Shown here in pieces: positions 41,279 to 59,890 of a stretch of DNA of 64,000 bases. The notes below the pieces were generated by a model, which did no database searches, was not told the origin of the DNA, and saw only the letters and a list, made by a program, of their open reading frames with translations. This DNA is from Allodiplogaster sudhausi. Taxonomy: Eukaryota > Nematoda > Chromadorea > Rhabditida > Diplogasteridae. The stretch covers positions 847,501-911,500 of the forward strand of contig CALZFC010000042.1 of NCBI GenBank assembly GCA_945643635.1, written 5' to 3'. How positions within the stretch are numbered: position 1 is the stretch's first letter; every line of letters begins with the position of its first letter. The translations under genes were made by a program, and so were the position numbers.

Positions 41279-41734
41279 CTATTTCAGTGACCAATTTTTA
41301 GGATTACAAAGCGACATGTGAAGTGCGATAACGGGAATTAAACGGAAAAGAGGAAGCTTTCTCGAATGTAGAAAATCCTGTGTTATCATAGAGATCCGCA
41401 GTTTTGTTTCTATACATTGTTTCCAGAGCGAACAGGGAAGAAGACGTTTACAGACGTAGGCTTGCTTCATCTCGCTAGCTGGCCAGAAGTGATCTTTCAT
41501 TGAGGGAAGTGCCTAAAAAAGGCTGAATTGACCGCCTACCTTGACGCCGTGGGTAATCTTGCAGAAAATCTTTTCTAGCGCCGTAGTCTCATAAGAATCA
41601 ATGGACCGGATCAGGGCCTTTGTTGTCCCTCTCAGTTTAGAGATCTTGAGAAGGCACCATTCCGATGGTGAATCAGGAAAAACAATTTCATTTCTCAAAA
41701 TAGAGATCACGCTGTGAGATGCATCTTTTTCCAT
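41279..41734 (-). CDS. Candidate two-exon hypothetical gene
   Basis: Exons 41734-41540 and 41512-41279 on the minus strand join in phase 0 over a 27-bp gap bounded by GTAGGC and TTTTTTAG, giving 142 aa (starts MEKDASHSVISILRNEIVFP). The intron is unusually short for this window, where the smallest well-supported one is 51 bp, and the second exon has weak coding character. The protein is not recognised. This may be chance or a decayed gene. Confidence 0.25.
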
Positions 41735-42417
41735 TGCTTATTAGATGGTTGGTAAGCTTACTGAGCAACTTCTCGTCTTCTCGAGCAACTGCAAGGGAAG
41801 TCGTGCTTATCGAATGACTCATCGCGCTGAGTTTTCCTTCTTTTTCTTAGCTGAGCCATCTCTTTCGAATGTTGTCATGGTTCGCCTGGAGTTTCCCATT
41901 TTTGTTTGGACTGTTAGCATGTTAAGATGTTTACTTATTTGCCTTATATAGCGGCGTTTTCCCTTATGTGTCACCAAGATCAGAACTGTTTCTCTTTATG
42001 ATCAGTATTGTCATTTCTCTCTTCTTCCTATAACACATAGTTGCTTACTGAACTCCTTTCCTATTTCCGCTTTCCCTTTCTCTCTCTCTCTATCCCTCTA
42101 TCTCTCTCTTTCTCTCTCATCCTTTTTCACTCCTTTTTGTCATGTTGAGTTATTTCCGAAGCAGCATCTTACTAGTTGGAGTATACTCCTCGTAGTCTGA
42201 AGTGTGGCGTGTTATGCACGTTTCAATGCATCTCTGACGCTATCGCTTCTTCTCATGCTCTCTCCAACTTATCTTTCTCTCTCCTCTATTCCTTTCTATC
42301 TCCATCTCTTACTCTCTTGGCCATCCTATCACTCTTTTCTCCTCCTTCTTTTGCAGACTAGAACTCCGCCCTCCTGGAAAGGCTTGAGAGTCTTTATTCC
42401 ACAGCAGTCACTGCAGC
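41735..42417. other. Upstream region of aldehyde dehydrogenase gene
   Basis: No supported gene. CT-rich stretches at 42075-42120 and 42250-42330. The first coding exon of the next gene is only 15 bp, so promoter and 5' UTR lie here. Confidence 0.45.
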
Positions 42418-48093
<5,676 letters not shown>

Positions 48094-49170
48094 AGCGAGG
48101 GCGAGCGAAGTTCGTGCGTGGAGTTCCCATTTGAACATTTTTATCTCTATTGCCCTACATCGAGAACATGCTAGATACTTACAGATACGCGTATGTAATC
48201 CAGTTTATGTTAATCTGTTCAATTGATTTATGAAAGAACATGTTCATACAAGCAGAGTCGCAACCAATATTGCCATTTCCTAGATCATGGCAACTAGTCA
48301 ATAGATTCACTGGAAGAAGTAGAAGTTTCAAGTAGTTTCTGGTAGATTTGATTCCGATTTTAAACACTGACAATCCTCTGTGGACATATTTGCTGTGATC
48401 ATTTTTTATTTTTAAGAAAGCTTTGTAATCTAAACGAATTATTGTGAATAAATGGATGCCGCTATTTGTAGAATGCAATTGAGTGGAAGAAGAGTTGCCT
48501 ACACTAACAGACATGTTATCTTTCCATCCATTCTATCTGTATGGATGTTACAAATAAACGAAATGAAAGAACATGCAAAGCTTTCTAGAAAGGGACAATG
48601 TGCTAATGTGTTGGGCCCTTACTAATAGCAGCTAGTACAGTTTTCACTCTCATTTGGTCTTCTTGCTGGCTGCGCTAGGAAGAGGACAGTCCTCTCGCTC
48701 TTGACACCCTCATGGCGTTCTTTGGTCTCTCGCATTCTTTCGCCTAACCGTCTGCCTCTATCTGTCCTGCTCGCTCTTACTTTCTGCCGTCGTCAGCTAT
48801 AGCTCACTTTATGTTCTTTTATCCTCTCTTCCCTATCTCTCTCTCTCACTCACTCTACATTCTTCTTCCTCTCGCTCTTTTTCTCCATCTCTCTCCCTCT
48901 CTCTCCCTCTCTACAAGCAGACGCTATGTCAGCACGTGTGTCTAGCCGCCCTCCCCACCCTTCGCCGGGAATTCAAATTCGTACTTGATATTCTCTCTCT
49001 CTCTCTCACTCTCTCTCTCTCTTGCTCGATTTATCTTTTAAAAAATTGACTTTATTCATCTCACTAGTTGTTAATAGAAAAAAAGAACAATCGTGTTCCT
49101 GTAATTAGAGCGATCGCCTTTACACGTGTTTTTATGAGAACAATTTTATTGTTTTCAGAGGGTTTTTAGA
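48094..49170. terminator. 3' UTR, polyadenylation signal and intergenic spacer
   Basis: AATAAA at 48447-48452, about 355 bp after the aldehyde dehydrogenase stop. The rest holds CT tracts (48840-48910, 48990-49020) and no gene. The segment ends in GTTTTCAG at 49152-49159, a likely spliced-leader acceptor 11 bp before the next ATG. Confidence 0.55.
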
Positions 49171-50197
49171 ATGAAACGGGTACATGCTCAGCGTGAACTT
49201 GGAGGTGGTGTCGACATTATGAAAAGCGGACGAAACGGCGTGGTGAGTTGCGATTGGTGCACTTTACAATCTACCTTCATTCTTAAAAAGAACTCGGACA
49301 ATTCCCGTTATATTCCGGTATTTTATCTGTCTTTTTGTAGTTAGAAGTAGAAAGATAATCTGTTGAGGCTGCCTTTACGAACCACGGAGATGTCCAGTCA
49401 AGGGATGGCAACGAGAACTCAGCAAGCGGCCGTGGCAGCCCAAGCTTACTCTACCTCCTCACCAGGAAGGTCTGCTTTCTTTAAAGCTTTTTCATAAGGT
49501 CATTTAAAGAATCAATCCTAGAATAGTTCGAAAACCAGGATTTGTTTACGTGTTTGACTTTCTTGCCTTCTTCCCCTTATTGTTAGTGGATTTTATCCGC
49601 TGTGGAAACGATAATAATTCTATTGCATTCAATTGACTTTTTTTTACTCGGCATAGCTTCCTGGAGAAATATTAAGTATACGATTATTGTAATTTTGTAA
49701 TCGTTGACAGAGTTTGTTTTGACTTCAATATGACATAGTATTAATTGTAAGTTTTTGGGTACTCATTATAATAACATTAGCATTTCAGCATGTTATGGTT
49801 ACTGACATATATATTGCTGTTTAAGAAGCGCACACCTCTTGCCAATGAAGATCTCCAGGACTTTCGGCCGCCAACAGAGGAAGAGATCCAGTGCATCCGA
49901 ATTGCTTTGTGGGTTATCGGTTAATTTTTGTCTCGTCTACTCCTTAGATGAACTTTATAGTGCGATATTGAGTGAATATTTACTATAAAACCATTTAAAA
50001 AGAGTATGTGCATATTAAGAAATAATGTAGAAGTTTTAAATAAACCATTTGAGCCCGTGAATATCTTTGAGTTTCTTGTGTTCTTTTCCAGTGAATGCGA
50101 TGACTTGCTTGGAAGTCTCGAAGAAGACGAGGAATTTGCACGGCGGATCTTCTTTGAGAGCGACGAGGATCGTAGCGATGAGGAGGGTCTGGCTTTC

Positions 50198-50242
<45 letters not shown>

Positions 50243-51205
50243 ATTACAGTATCTCCATTATGAACCAATATTACTAACATTTGTTTAGGTAAGGTTATTT
50301 TGGACTTTAGATATCTCATACGAATTTATTGTGTAAAATTAAAGAAGATGATGACGATGAGGATGATGGCCTTGGTGAAGAGTGGGCAGCTTACCGTGCA
50401 AGGCTAGAAGCTGAGAAGGAAGCTAAAGATTCCGCAGCTAAGAAAGCAGCACCCGAGACTCCGCGGGTTGTCGAGGTGATGTTGGTTTGATGCCATTTGA
50501 TTGCCCGCTCTGTTGAAATGAAATAAATCTTCAAATTCTGATGGTCAACATATTCCAAGCAAATCGGTTTGAAGTGGTATTGTATAACGAACGAAGAGAC
50601 TTACGAAAGGTTGATGTATTTTTTTTAGAAGTCTGCTAAGGAAGAGACTGTTACGGTCATGAGCCGTAACATTTCCGTCTCCTCACTGCGAATCAACAGC
50701 ATGCTTCGACTGAACGCACACAGGCTAGATTTATTTCATTTTAAATATTTCGTTGTAAATGTATTTTTTATGTTCATGTTTTTAACACAATCTTGTGCAC
50801 TAAAAACATATACCAACCAAAGAAACAATTGTCCCATCTAGCCAAGTAAAGTGACATATTTTAGCGACTCCCGTGCATGTTCCACGCCGTTTCCATCAGC
50901 AGCTACTACTGAACTGGACGAGATAGAAAACGCTTTCTTGGCAAGTTAACACTTAATTTGTCTTTTTTTTCTGACTATGTCTATTGAAATGTGTTGTTGA
51001 GTATAACTTGTAATACGATATTTCTTATTGTTATCATGGTTGAAATGACGTGGGAACGTGTATTCAGGGCAACATGGAGGACGACAACGTACAAGAGTCG
51101 CAGCAGCCCTTCCCATCCCAGGCGACCAATCCGTCTTCCGGTTACTGTACCCAATCTTCCGCGCAGGAATCTGCGGACTTTTGGGATGACGTGGACTTTG
51201 GGTAA
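49171..51205 (+). CDS. Acidic, coiled-coil-like protein, family not recognised
   Basis: Exons 49171-49242, 49398-49469, 49826-49908, 50092-50186, 50345-50475, 50629-~50752, 50842-50940 and 51068-51205 (stop TAA). The end of exon 6 is uncertain. Recognisable stretches: MKRVHAQRELGGGVDIMKSG, DFRPPTEEEIQCIRIAL, ECDDLLGSLEEDEEFARRIF, an acidic run DDDDEDDGLGEEW, a helical charged segment AYRARLEAEKEAKDSAAKK, and a C-terminus SADFWDDVDFG. The composition suggests a nuclear or cytosolic scaffold; no function assigned. The last intron starts with a GC donor (GCAAGT at 50941). The gene is followed 519 bp later by the URB1-like gene with operon-like spacing. Confidence 0.7.
50203..50243. repeat. (CT)n microsatellite in intron
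   Basis: CT run inside the intron after the exon ending at 50186. Confidence 0.92.
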
Positions 51206-51592
51206 GGAACTCTTTCTTGCCTTAAATTCGCTTAAAAGTATCCTTATAACGATACCCGAATCCACTGGTTTCCTGATATTGTGTCCAAGTACCCTTATTA
51301 TGATGTTGCAATTCTCTTGACCTTTTGAAATTCTTTCCAATGTGCATTTGTAGAACCCCAGGAATAATTTTCCTATTCGAAATTTTTGACAGTAACTTAT
51401 TCTCCCATAGGCTTGGATATTTAATTTTCTGTCTTTCAAATTGAACTCTCTTATTCAGTTGTAAGCTTTATATCCGCCATGGTGTATTGTGATTTTTGAA
51501 ACCTGTCATTCTCTGCTAACTGTGACCTCGAATTGGAAATTCATTGTGTTGTATCTGTAAATCGTTTCTGATCTGGAAGGAAAATAAAGAAC

Positions 51593-51724
51593 CTCGATGA
51601 TTCTTAAAAAATAAGTACTTGTGAGATACGTTTAATCTGTTCGAGACTGCATGTGCGGTTTACATTGCCTCGAGATTACATTATTTTATGAGCGGGTTGG
51701 TCAATAATGATTTTAGCTCGTTTA
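51593..51724 (+). promoter_or_regulatory. Operon-like intercistronic region
   Basis: AATAAA at 51593-51598 is followed about 115 bp later by the acceptor GATTTTAG and then, eight bases on, the ATG of the next gene (51725). This spacing between a polyadenylation signal and a trans-splice site is typical of nematode operons, where the downstream mRNA receives an SL2-type leader. Operon status is inferred from spacing only. Confidence 0.55.
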
Positions 51725-52260
51725 ATGACGGAAATAGGGAAAGAAAATGGAGCAAAAGCACGAGAGGCCAGCGAAAAGAAAAAGAAGAGGAAGAGAGAAG
51801 CGGAGAAAGAAGTAGAAGAGGAGGAGGCTGAAAGGAAGACGAAGAAAAAGAAGAGTTTGGAGAAGGAAGAAGAAAATGTAGTGAATGAGAATGGCGAAGA
51901 AAAGAAGAAGAGGAAAAAGAAGAAAAAGGACGTGGGAGAGGCAGAGGAGGAAGGAACGACCGAGGAGAAGAATGGAGTGGATGAGGAACAGAAAGAGAAG
52001 AAGAAAGGAATGCCAAGCCGAATCAGCGATGAGGTATGATGCGTATAAAGATATCATCTTTTTTATTGCTAAATGACTGCATGCCCGAATATGGTTTGTT
52101 CTTCTTTAAAGAATGGCCATGAAAATGGCAGCGTTTCGGAGAAGAGCGACGTCATCGAAGTGATCTCCACTTCTGGAAGCATCGATGAGGACAAGGCACA
52201 GAGGCTGCTTCGCTTTCTCAACGATCACAAGGATGACGTTGGTTGACTGTTTATCCATTC

Positions 52261-52310
<50 letters not shown>

Positions 52311-55300
52311 CACACTCTCACACCCTCTTTCGCTCTCTCTTTCTCTCTCTCTCTCTCTCTTACTCTCTCTCTCTCTTTCTGTGACTCGCTCTCATCTTTT
52401 TTGTCTTACATTTGAAAATACAATCATCTAAAGCATTTTCAAGAAAAATGCTTTTTGATTTATTTGAACCTATTGATAGTTTTACTTGAAGGACTCTTCC
52501 CGGTCGACCATTTGTGCCAGCGCCTCCACAGTTCCCTTCATCTCCGCTCTCCTCGTCTCTTACTCTGCAACTCGAACGGAAAAGGATCGCGTCATCTACA
52601 GTAACCTACAGATGCTTGAACGAATCTTCTCTGTTAACCTCGCGTTAGTTGGAAAGATATTTGAGCTTATTCAAGCTAAGATGTTGGTTCTTTTAGAGAT
52701 CCTGTTTTATCCTTTCTTCTCTTCCTTTCTCAATATCTCATAGTTGCTTATCAAGTGTTTACCAAGTAATTTAATAAATTCTAATTTGTAGGCAGTTCGC
52801 TCCTCTTGTTTTTGGCGAGAAAGCGCGTGCCAACTACGACAAACTGCGAGAGCTGGGCAGATTCCTCCATGTCCGACCAACTCCTGATCAGGTTGTTGGA
52901 GGGGCAGCGAGGAAGGGGGGGTGATTGATTGTGAGTGAGATGGGAAGAGAGAGAGAGAGAGAGAGAGAGAGAAGGGTGTAAGAGAGAGAGAGAGACAGAT
53001 TTTGATTGCCAGAGCTATTAGGAATGACATTGAGATTGAGTCAAGGAAGGATATGACATTTTGAAAGGTGGCTATGCTTGACTTTCTACTCGTTTATTAT
53101 TAACTTTCTACTCTTCAGGTGGTTGGCTGGCTGAGTAGCGAGCAGCTGCAGAAGACGGCGCTGCACGGCGACAGAGAGCAGGCAGCCGTGCCGCCGGAAG
53201 AACTCTACGACCTCCGATTCATTCTTAGACTCCTCGCCTCCGTCACTCAACCGGCTTCTGATGTCAGCTTCATCTCATCGCTTGCATAGCATTAGATGGG
53301 GCTTTTCTGGTTGCTGGTAATCCACGGAGTCGATATACGGTTTGATAGTGAGTACGCTAGGAAAATCAGTGGGGCATCTTTTAAATTTTCAGTGATGTTT
53401 AAAGATTATTTAGTAGTTTTATTATATTTGCTTCGTTAATAAACGCAATTTTGTTTAAGCTGGTGCTTCTTTACTTATATAAAAAAAACTCATGTGTGTG
53501 TGAAAAAGGAAGACGTAATCTCAACCGCACACTCTCATCTCTCTCCCTCCTTCAGCTGACCTGCCGTCTCTTCGCTGACTCTTGCTGCCTCTCACTCGTC
53601 TTCTCGGCCACCTCTTCACTGGACGAGGAGACTCGAAGAATGGCATTCTACGTCCTCCAACGATACCTCGCACTGCTCGGCGAGCTCAAGGTGCGGACTG
53701 GTGGGCGGAGCCTATATCATTCTATTTCTCCTGATTCACCTAATTTTGCAACTTCCACGAAAATCGTTGTAAAGAGTGCTTAGATTTATTTATGTCGTGC
53801 ATTTCATGACAATTTTGAACGAATCATTTGAGACGGAAGACTTCCCTGAGCGCAGCTTGTTCATCTACCTCATTCGCCTCTTCAAGAACAGCATCGAGAC
53901 GGAGACGCCGCGAATTCCTCATGGTTTATTTACTTTTTATCTACTTATTTGTTTCTGAAATTATAAAGGCATCTTTGCACAAGCAGATGACAGTGTTATA
54001 TAAAAAAAATTTCTGCTGGTAAATCAGGGCATTCCACAATTTAATTGTGTATTGTATTTGCCTCTATTTTAGTCGGTGAAGCCCGATAGAAAGTGGTCGT
54101 TATTTTTCGAGGCGCAGACTAAGAAATTGTGGGGTTGCCGCCTGTTACCTTATTCTCAGAATTGACATTGATGATCACTTTATTCAGAATTCAGAGTAGT
54201 TATTAGACTTGCTTCAGTGATCTCGCACTTCTTCGCCCGCATGAGTCGCTTGCTCCTTCAACCAACCGAGCCACTCTACGCCCCTCTCCTCGCCTTCTTG
54301 ACTCTCAAACCGACCATCGAGCTTCAGCAGGTTTGCTGCATTCCATTCATTCTAGACAGTATAACGATTTTAAAGTCATATTCATACATATGTTTGCTGT
54401 TTGAAGAGTATCTAAGCATTAATCTGAATTTTTTTCTCATTTCCTAGGTGCCGGAACTGTTCAAATTGCTTCTTTCTTCATCCACGACGAATCACGAAGA
54501 AGAGCAAGTCGGTTTTTCAACAACAATTTTATAATTTCACTTTAATAAAATGGCTGTTTCATATATTAATTTTAACTTGAAATCGATTGGTACGATACGC
54601 AGTGTGGCTAAAACAGAATAATGAACATATTTAAGAAGTGCAATTAAAGGTGTGGATTCTGGAGTTGATGTCGACTTCGTTGGTCGATTCTTCTGATTAT
54701 GCTCTTCTTGAAAATCGGTTACTTTGTACTTTTTACTTGCATGATATCTTTTCTATGTGGAAGTGGTGCAAATGTTTAGCAAAGAGTGTATGCTTAAAAA
54801 AACGTTATTTTTTAAATAATAAATTATGGCAAAGTAGTATTATTCAATGAACTTATATCATATTAGGACTGTAACGTGCACAATTTGAGCTCTGCTGTGA
54901 GACTTGTGTGCTCTCACTTTGCTTCTAATCTCTCAACGGTAAAGACGCGCAGGGCGGCGCTTGCTCTTCTCAAGGTTTGTTTTCAAGGTTTCATGTTCTC
55001 ATTTAGGATTGGGGATTCTGGCGGTTCTGCTAAAAAGGGTTTTAACCTATTTTTGTTAATATCAATAAAACAAAAGACATATTTACCGTTCCTTTTCATT
55101 CCACTCGCCGCTATATCATTTATCATCAATTGTCTGATGTCGTACTGCCTCGTATAAGTAAGCAGAGTAGACTACGGAATACGATTGGCTCAAGAACTGA
55201 AATACTCTTTGCAGGCAGTAGCACGAATCCCCCCGGTTGCATTTGACGCGCTCTGCCGCCAGAACATGGGAGGGTGGTTGGCTGCCGTTATACAGGTAAA

Positions 55301-55354
55301 CAGCGTTCCTCTTTTATAGTTAATCTAACTTGATGTCTCCCACTGTCTTCCTTT

Positions 55355-55393
<39 letters not shown>

Positions 55394-56588
55394 GCGCTCG
55401 ATCTTTCTCCCTCTATTCCCCCCCCCTGTTCATTCTAGCGCGAGTGAATGACTGATGACAGCGAACCACCTAGTTATATTGTGTTTTTACCGTAGTCTCC
55501 CGCCTTAAATTTAAATGACTAAGACATGTTTGGACATGTCTCCGACTCTTCCCCTCGCTTCGCCATTTTCTCACCTCGTGTCAGTGTTAAGTCGGTTCCC
55601 GCCCGGTGCGGCGGTGGGGAGAGACGACTGTCTCTTGACAGTCGGAGCGTGGCCTCTCTGCCACTGCTCCGTCTCTCCCGTCCCTCCTCTTTCTCTGCAA
55701 CACCGACTCCCCCTCGACTTCTTCCTTCTTTCCCCTCGTCACAAGAGTCAAGTCACCCACGGCCCCTTCTGGGTTTTCTTGGTTTTATTTTATTTACTCG
55801 AATCTTCGTCATCATTTGTTATTCCTTAGAAGTTGACCAAGTGTACATAAACTTGTCTTACTACGAGTTGTGTCTTGGCAACTTTATAAGGGATAAGGGT
55901 CACGAGTAAGGGTCTCTCCCTCTACTTTGAAGAGTAAGCACGGGAGAGCGCACTCTTCTCGACACCCCCTCTTTCTCTCTCTTTCTAATCTCTCCATGTT
56001 GTATTGCAGCGTCCATCTCTTTCTCGTTGGGAGACAATCTACCTGGCCGAAGTGTATTCTCTGCTAATCGAGCGAGCCCGCCAGCACTCGATGGCAGAGG
56101 TAGGAGGGAAGAAGGAGAGAGAGGGAGAGGCGGAGAAGAAAAGGAAGACCAAGCAGGCCAACAAGGCAGCCGCTTCGATCATTCGCTCGCTCGCCACCGT
56201 CACTGCACCTACCGTAAGCAAGAAAAGCGTGCTAGGAGTTCATTTGATCCCTTGACCATTCAATCTAAATCCCTGCCATTTCAAGGAAATTCAGAAATTG
56301 TTATGAAAGTTGCAAAAATTCATTTAAAATAAAATAAAATGGCAAAGAAAATATTGTTAATAATTTTAAGCTTTTATAACAGTGAAAGACGAAGGATATA
56401 TTTTTTAGGTCGTTCGCGCTCTCTCAAACGGCGAAGAAGAAGCGTCGAAGAGAATTCGTGAAGAGATCCTCGAGGCACTGAAGAGGAATTGGCCGAACAC
56501 TGAGAACAGCCAGAAGAGTTCTCCATCTGCCAAAGAGGAAACTGCAGCTAAAGAGAGTTCAAACGGGATGAAGCAAACAGTGCGCTGA
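51725..56588 (+). CDS. URB1/Npa1-like nucleolar pre-ribosomal protein (C-terminal domain)
   Basis: Exons 51725-52033, 52112-52241, 52492-52600, 52792-52891, 53119-53262, 53556-53690, 53833-53923, 54218-54330, 54448-54507, 54650-54717, 54890-54974, 55215-55295, 56010-56213, 56409-56588; 602 aa in phase. The N-terminal ~100 residues are a Lys/Glu-rich nuclear/nucleolar tract (KKKKRKREAEKEVEEEEAER). The rest is helical repeat with the segments DEETRRMAFYVLQRYLALLG, FPERSLFIYLIRLFKNSIE, PLYAPLLAFLTLKPTIELQQ, VPELFKLLL and VWILELMSTSLV, which follow the URB1 C-terminal pattern (RRMAYYVL..., yL..., VP.F...WIL..L). URB1 acts in early 60S ribosome assembly. Full URB1 is about 2,000 aa or more in other animals, so the large N-terminal Npa1 part is missing here or encoded elsewhere. 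A Lys-rich tail ends GMKQTVR. Confidence 0.72.
52262..52388. repeat. (CT)n microsatellite in intron
   Basis: Long CT run in the second intron of the URB1-like gene; others in the same gene at 55358-55396 (CT) and 52938-52996 (GA). Confidence 0.94.
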
Positions 56589-57588
56589 GTTAGCAACTAC
56601 TCTTCCTTCGTCTTCACTAGTACCGGTATTTGGACGCTATTTCTATTTCTTCCTTGTATTTGAATAAGTTTTTGGAATGTTGAACCTTCTTTTATATAGT
56701 CGGTAAAAAGCGTTCAAGAGTTAATGACGTTGTTATCGTTGATTCGTTTTCGTTGTTGTCTGTTTACAATTCTGAGTTAAACTTGTTGAGCGATAAACTA
56801 CTTTTAATTGTACTTTTTTTATGGTTACTGGTAAACACGCGAATGACATGTAATAGGTAGTGAATCAATTCTCGCGAGGATGATTTCCCTCTTTATACGG
56901 GCCAGTTGTTACAGGGAAGTCAAAGCTGTGAAAGAGCAATAAATTGAAGGAGTCAGAGGGCGGGGTCGAAGTAAGACGTGGGGAATCGAGCCTCACTCTT
57001 ATGCTTTCTGCAAGTCATTCGTGGTTAAATGGAAAGGGAATAAGCTACTCTTTCCACTCGTCAGCTTATTGTTAGACGTATTCCATTATGTACGCATCGG
57101 AATCCTTTCCCAACAACTAACTGTGTGATATTCGCAGAAGAGTTCCGTGACGGCCGACGAAGGATCTTTAGTGCTCTTGCTACTTTCTCACGCTGACTCT
57201 CCAGGGCAAGCGAGTGCCTGCGTTGCTGCAATCATGCTTACAATTCTAGTTCATCCTATAATCTTGATATCCCATTCAAATCCATAGAACAGAAATGGAC
57301 CCTTTCATGTAGGGCACCCGTCATAAAAAATTTGATTTATCCCTGACATTTCTCGATCTCGACGACATTCTCTTCAATTAGGGAGGAGGAAGGGTCTGTT
57401 TGCTTGCCATCTACAACGAGTAAACATGACTCAAGTTCATCCACTTTCCCAAATCCTTATTTCCGTCTTGTTATGTTTTTCGCAAATCTTGTGCCGCACC
57501 AGATTCGGCTGTCTTAGACGTCTTCGAGGTCGATTTCGCTCGCTTGATGGCGCCCAAGTTTGCTTTTCTAGAGGAGAGAGCGAGAGAG

Positions 57589-57619
<31 letters not shown>

Positions 57620-57636
57620 GAGAGAAAGAGAAAGAG

Positions 57637-57676
<40 letters not shown>

Positions 57677-57713
57677 TGGCTCTGCTGACAATAAGACGAT
57701 TATTACATATTCG
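56589..57713. other. Intergenic region between convergent genes
   Basis: Holds the 3' ends of the URB1-like gene (+) and of the following minus-strand gene. A GA microsatellite occupies about 57572-57674. No gene supported; ORFs over the microsatellite are Arg/Glu or Ser/Leu shadows. Confidence 0.5.
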
Positions 57714-59419
57714 TCATATGTTATAAGTGATATCTTTTTTTATTAACTTGTATTTCACGAGGTCTTCCTGCTTCTCCTCGTGACTTCGCTTGCTTAACTT
57801 GCCCCCCTTCGAATTGGGTGCCGAGGTCGACGTCTGCGCAGAAGGGGGATCCAACGGACACTTGGAGTCACGTGTGCGTCTCGCCTCAAAACAATTCATT
57901 TATTTTCTGTAACCAATTTTTAATTTAATTGTAGTCACATAAGTCTTACAATTAGGATTAAATAGTACACACAGTGCAGATAGTTCAAAAGTTCTGAACT
58001 CTCTGCGCTGTTTGTTCTAGATTACTACATGATCCCCGATTACTAATCGGCAGTGCCTTTGTCCCTGCGTTGCTACTCTGGCCGTCCTGGAATCACTTTC
58101 TATGTTCATATACCAACATACTTATAAAATAGATCGAAGGTGAATGAATAAGCCCCGCCCTCTCCAGACACGAACCGTCGATGACTGTGGGATGTCCGTA
58201 CTGTCCTTCTTCTGCTGCTTGCCCCAGAGGTCGTTGCTGTCCGCGTCCTCCTCAGTGGGAGCCGAGCGAGCGTCCACTTTCGCCCCGTTCGCGATGCGTT
58301 TCTTAAGCAAAGTTAACATCTTTCAACAAACATGTTTTCTCTCTCGATAGATTGCCTTTCCATCGTTCCCTGATTTATTGAATTCGAGAGAACCATGGTT
58401 CTGTCAAGATGAAACATTCATAATAATGCCAATCTTGGTTCAAGAATGAAGTCGGCCGACCTCGTGGGGGGTGAGTGGCTTCTTCCGTGGCATGAGTGCC
58501 GTTGATTGAGTCGCCATCCGTGCCGTGGACACTCTCTGCTCGGCGCTGCTCGGCTTCTCCTCAAGACAATTATCGATTGAATCCATTGATCATATTCAAT
58601 TGACCTTTCTTCGACTTTGCTGTTCCGATTAAAAAGAAATTAAAAATTAAAAGGTACATTAGGGACTTCCGCTGGCTTCTCGGCAGCCGGAGCCGGGAGT
58701 CCACTCTTTCCACTCATCTTCTCCCTCCCTCTCTCGAGCCTCCTTCGCTGGCGTGCCTTGCTCTTTCTTCGCTTCTTTTTCTCCTTTAGCTTCCGTCGCT
58801 TCCGCGCTCGACGCCAACGTGAAATTATTTCCTGGCGAACGAGGGAAATTGCCATTTTGCCGTCGTTATACATTGAGAAATGCAAATGATCGTTCAAATG
58901 CAAATATTTCGACATGACATTAAAATGGCTGCACAATATTTCGAATGTGTCTGACGCTCGATGTCGGTGGAGTTTGGGAAACGAGCGAGGAGCCCATACA
59001 ACTCTTATTATTGATAATGAAATAGTCTTGTTTTGTCTTATTCGCGTAATTTAGATTCTTCTAAAGAAGAAATCTACGCAGGACCATCTCCTTGTATTCG
59101 TTTTCCTCAGACGAGCTGTCCTTGTTGGAGGCGTTGGAAGGCACGGCAACAGAACTCGGTGCGGGTTGAACAGGCGGCGGTTGCGAGGTGCTGCCCGTCT
59201 TCGACCGTGATGGTCTCTGGAGCAAATTTGGAGTTTAAATATTTTTTAATCCTTTAAAGTTTCATATTTTAAAATTATTTTCTTACAAGTTTTTTTCTTA
59301 AATGTAGGTTATGGTTTTATTTGATACCAAAAAGTAATCCAAAGTACCTTAGAGCACGCCAGGATTATCGTGGTCGATAGAAGAACCAAGGCGATCAGAG
59401 AGGGCACTGCGTCTGGCAT
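57714..59419 (-). CDS. Single-pass membrane protein with long basic tail, family not recognised
   Basis: Minus-strand exons 59419-59348, 59216-59085, 58831-58658, 58559-58461, 58301-58176 and 57884-57714; 257 aa, all phases agree, stop TGA. Residues 7-22 (SLIALVLLSTTIILAC) form a hydrophobic helix, either a signal anchor or signal peptide, followed by Ser/Pro-rich sequence, a strongly basic segment (SRWRRARKRRKLKEKKKRRK), and a charged Ser/Thr-rich C-terminal half ending DITYNI. The basic block just inside a membrane anchor suggests a cytoplasmic tail or nuclear-membrane type protein. The second exon's donor (GTCCTG) was chosen to keep the frame. No homologue recognised. Confidence 0.66.
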
Positions 59420-59890
59420 CAGTGAAATAGCTCGCGTGTCTTGGAGTGGCAGCCACTTACCGTTGAAGTGTTAGGTTGAAATGGAAAATACCCTCGCGTT
59501 CTTTCACATCACTTCATGTCAGAAATACGAAATTGCACGTACAAATATTGTTGAAGAAGTCATGATTGAAGGATGTGCATAAAAAATACTTATGAAATTT
59601 TTCAGCCTTGAAATCTGTTAACTGTATCAGTAAATTTATCTTCATGCAAAATTATTAATAACACGCGTTTATTTAAATGCGCTAATATGGAACATAGTTT
59701 ATGCCATCGATTTGTGCACAGCGCTGTTCCTTGTGACAAAAATAAGAAAATACATGCATAAATTATTTGACTTTCAACACATGTTTACAAATACGAATGA
59801 AAATTTGTAGGTCAAACAAGTCTCATTATCAGATCACGGTTATCGACTTATCGACTGTTGTTGCAGTGATCTTTTCCTGCTGCTGGTAAA
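59420..59890. other. Intergenic region
   Basis: A/T-rich spacer between two minus-strand genes: 5' side of the membrane protein gene and 3' UTR of the chitinase gene. No feature supported. Confidence 0.45.

Noticed and set aside
57426..57746. Arg/Glu-rich ORF of 106 codons
   Set aside because: Mostly a GA microsatellite reading; lies in the spacer between convergent genes.
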